From assembly GCF_019278565.1 (NCBI RefSeq), contig NZ_CP058988.1, positions 2,294,001-2,358,000 of the forward strand: DNA of 64,000 bases, read 5' to 3'. The position numbers and the translations under genes are program-made. Origin of the DNA: Cellulophaga sp. HaHa_2_95. GTDB lineage: Bacteria > Bacteroidota > Bacteroidia > Flavobacteriales > Flavobacteriaceae. How positions within the stretch are numbered: the first letter of the stretch is position 1; the number at the start of each line of letters is the position of its first letter. The notes beneath the pieces are model-generated. The model saw only the letters and a list, made by a program, of their open reading frames with translations, searched no databases and was not told the DNA's origin. This document shows positions 61,974 to 64,000 of this stretch, piece after piece.

Positions 61974-64000
61974 ATTCCTCTTTATCCAGTACTGCCAGAG
62001 CTAATCGTATTTTAAAATAATCTATTTGTTCATCAAAATGATCAAAGTAAGGCTTTAAGGCTGTAGGTTCATCTAGTGCTATTTTCGCCTTTTTTACTGC
62101 TTCAACTTCACTTTTACTTACAAAATCAAAAATATTTATAGGTTTACCTTCTCCGTATAGTTTCGCGATATGTGAATATATGGTAGGCGATTTTAAATTT
62201 CGTTTTTCAGAGATTTCATCAATTGTTAGTCCTTGTTGATACAGCTCATAGGTTACTTTATGGGTATCCGATTTTTTAGCTTTTTTTTCATTATTAAAAG
62301 CGATGATTTCCTTGATAAAGAGGTCTCCATATACTTCTAATTTTCGCTGCCCGACACCGCTTATTTCTAGAAACTCATCATCAGATAGTGGTCTAGATTG
62401 TTCTATGGCTTGTAAAGTAGCATCACTAAATACCAAATAAGCAGGGATATCTTCTTCCAAAGCAATTTTATGCCTTAGTAGGCGCAAACGTTCAAATAAG
62501 TCACCCGTTTTTTTCTTTTTAACAGTTTTCTCCTTTGGATTACCAATTTTCTCCAGAGCTTCAACTGGTTTTGTTAAAGAAACTTTAGCTGCTTTGAAGA
62601 GTACATTTTTAGAAAATTCCGTGAGTTGTAGGGCATTGTGATTTTGAAAGGCAATTTCGGCATAACCTTGGTTAATGAGTTGAATGATATAATGCTGCCA
62701 GTCCTTCCAAGAAATATCATGGCCTATTCCATAAGTTTTAACTCCCTCTAGACCTTTTTCGATAATTGTAGCGTTCTTAGCGCCGCGGAGCACGTCAATA
62801 ATAACACCTGTAGCCTCAGATTCTTTTACCCTAGCAATGGTAGATAATATTTTTTGGGCAATTATAGTGCCGTCAAATACTTGCGGCGGACTTTTGCAAA
62901 CATCGCAATTGCCGCAGTTTTCAGCGAGTAGTTCGCCAAAATAACTCAGTAGAATTTTTCGTCTGCATGTGGTTGCTTCCGCAAATTGCTTCATGCGCTC
63001 TAATTTTGCAATTTGCACTTCTTGGTTAGAAGCCCCTTCTGTAAATCTCCTTAACTGTATTACATCAGCGTAACTATGAAAGAGTAGTGCGCTTGCCGCC
63101 ATCCCATCACGGCCACCACGGCCAATTTCTTGGTAATAACCTTCAATATTTTTAGGCATGTTATAGTGAATAACCCAACGTACATTAGATTTATCTATTC
63201 CCATTCCAAAAGCAACAGTAGCACAGACAATTTTGGTTTTATCAAAAATAAAATCTTCTTGAACTTTTGTACGTTCATCAAAGGTAAGTCCGGCATGGTA
63301 GGCGTCAGCTTTTAAGCCTTTAGCCTTTAGTTTACTCACCAATTGTTCTGTAGTTTTTCTACTCAGGCAATAAATAATTCCGGAAGATTTAGGTCTTTTT
63401 CCAATAAAACTAAGAATTTGCTCTACACGACTATCGGCCGGTCTAACAGTTAGACTTATGTTTTTACGATCAAAAGAAGTAATAAATTGTTCTGCTTGTG
63501 GTATTGCTAATTGCGTTACAATGTCTAAGCGTGTTGCTTTATCTGCAGTTGCGGTTAACGCTACAATTGGAGTATTGGGCATTTTCTTTTTTAAAAAACC
63601 TAGCTGCTGATACGAAGGTCTAAAATCATGTCCCCAAGAAGAAATACAATGGGCCTCATCTATAGCAATACAACTAATATAGGTTTCATTCAGAATATTA
63701 TCTAAGGCTGGCATACTTTCTGGAGCTACATAGATAAGGTTTAATTCTGACTTTACAATTTTATCTATAATTCCTTGTTGCTCTTCGCTAGATTGGCTAC
63801 TGTTAAAATAAGCCGCTGCAATACCATTGGCATTACAACCATCTACTTGATCTTTCATTAAAGCGATTAATGGAGAAACTACTAAAGTAGTTTTAGGGAA
63901 TAGTAAAGAAGGGAGCTGAAAACAAATAGATTTTCCGCCACCCGTAGGCATGATTACTAAAGCATCTTGTTGATTTAATACGGCAGATATGATGGCTTCT
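61972..64000 (-). CDS. recQ: ATP-dependent DNA helicase RecQ (5' truncated by window edge)
   Basis: The frame is open through base 64000, giving at least 675 residues; the start lies outside. Visible parts are the helicase core (Walker [16 protein letters not shown] in [29 protein letters not shown] motif VI), the zinc-binding region ([19 protein letters not shown]) and a winged-helix RQC domain. An HRDC domain (~[20 protein letters not shown]) and a C-terminal HTH-type extension ([20 protein letters not shown]) follow. It unwinds DNA in recombination and fork repair. Confidence 0.95.
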   Translation of the reverse strand, partial: EAIISAVLNQQDALVIMPTGGGKSICFQLPSLLFPKTTLVVSPLIALMKDQVDGCNANGIAAAYFNSSQSSEEQQGIIDKIVKSELNLIYVAPESMPALDNILNETYISCIAIDEAHCISSWGHDFRPSYQQLGFLKKKMPNTPIVALTATADKATRLDIVTQLAIPQAEQFITSFDRKNISLTVRPADSRVEQILSFIGKRPKSSGIIYCLSRKTTEQLVSKLKAKGLKADAYHAGLTFDERTKVQEDFIFDKTKIVCATVAFGMGIDKSNVRWVIHYNMPKNIEGYYQEIGRGGRDGMAASALLFHSYADVIQLRRFTEGASNQEVQIAKLERMKQFAEATTCRRKILLSYFGELLAENCGNCDVCKSPPQVFDGTIIAQKILSTIARVKESEATGVIIDVLRGAKNATIIEKGLEGVKTYGIGHDISWKDWQHYIIQLINQGYAEIAFQNHNALQLTEFSKNVLFKAAKVSLTKPVEALEKIGNPKEKTVKKKKTGDLFERLRLLRHKIALEEDIPAYLVFSDATLQAIEQSRPLSDDEFLEISGVGQRKLEVYGDLFIKEIIAFNNEKKAKKSDTHKVTYELYQQGLTIDEISEKRNLKSPTIYSHIAKLYGEGKPINIFDFVSKSEVEAVKKAKIALDEPTALKPYFDHFDEQIDYFKIRLALAVLDKEE

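Noticed and set aside
1..64000. CRISPR arrays, tRNA/rRNA genes, IS elements, prophage or toxin-antitoxin pairs
   Set aside because: None was seen on reading both strands; no direct-repeat arrays, transposase motifs or cloverleaf-like segments were recognised, though a dedicated tRNA scan was not possible.

Overview
The window looks like a chromosomal segment of a marine-type member of the Flavobacteriaceae (Bacteroidota). Several things point that way: low GC; a fused lpxC-fabZ gene; a 287-residue primary sigma factor with a very short N-terminus; 'TAnnTTTG' type -7 promoter elements ahead of several genes; A-rich instead of Shine-Dalgarno leaders; frequent TTG start codons; and bifunctional hisB and hisIE. 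No rRNA, tRNA, IS element, prophage or CRISPR array was recognised. Genes are densely packed and many transcription units end in clear intrinsic terminators.

Regions. 1-4712: lipid A synthesis (lpxC-fabZ, lpxA, an lpxD-like acyltransferase) with elongation factor P between, then sucD. 4773-8378: fabG, a membrane VWA protein and a prohibitin-like SPFH protein. 8470-16597: a complete histidine operon (hisG-hisD-hisC-hisB-hisH-hisA-hisF-hisIE) carrying two embedded GNAT acetyltransferases. It is preceded by a leader peptide with four consecutive His codons and a terminator, i.e. a ribosome-mediated attenuator. 16839-18245: an orphan processive GT2 glycosyltransferase. 18305-21500: YeiH-type exporter, LysR regulator, a small secreted protein and a DUF1853 nuclease-like protein. 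21578-24249: a VWA/MoxR-type AAA+ pair. 24342-26533: an OmpR-type two-component system. 27458-30218: an M16 peptidase pair (one active-type, one lacking the zinc motif). 30416-35827: TruA-like, CorA, CysE-CysM, DUF2461, a conserved small protein and a hotdog thioesterase.

36234-45501 is the most system-like region. It runs hybrid histidine kinase, single-domain response regulator, membrane-anchored HEAT-like protein, processive GT2, LTA-synthase-like transferase with C-terminal TPRs, and a YaiO-like TPR plus beta-barrel outer-membrane protein. Spacing is very tight or overlapping. I read it as a signalling-controlled exopolysaccharide synthesis, modification and export machine. Directly downstream lie two tandem paralogous microproteins (32 and 33 aa). 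Inverted repeats built on the same TTACAC/GTGTAA core occur upstream of this cluster and upstream of the orphan GT2.

45916-52324: rpoD, DUF6155-like protein, RadD-like helicase, glycosyltransferase, menB, and a single-RecA-domain DEAD-like protein flanked on both sides by copies of a ~120-bp non-coding element. 52363-57765: class C beta-lactamase-family hydrolase, then an envelope cluster (3D-domain lipoprotein, amidase lipoprotein, M14 peptidase), a 58-aa membrane protein and an OmpA-like lipoprotein. 57909-64000: VWA lipoprotein behind a 16-bp palindrome, XdhC and MocA-like Mo-hydroxylase maturation factors, a 48-aa protein, a cold-shock-domain protein with a basic N-terminal extension, and recQ, which runs off the right edge.

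All functional calls rest on motif and family recognition by eye; no database search was run.
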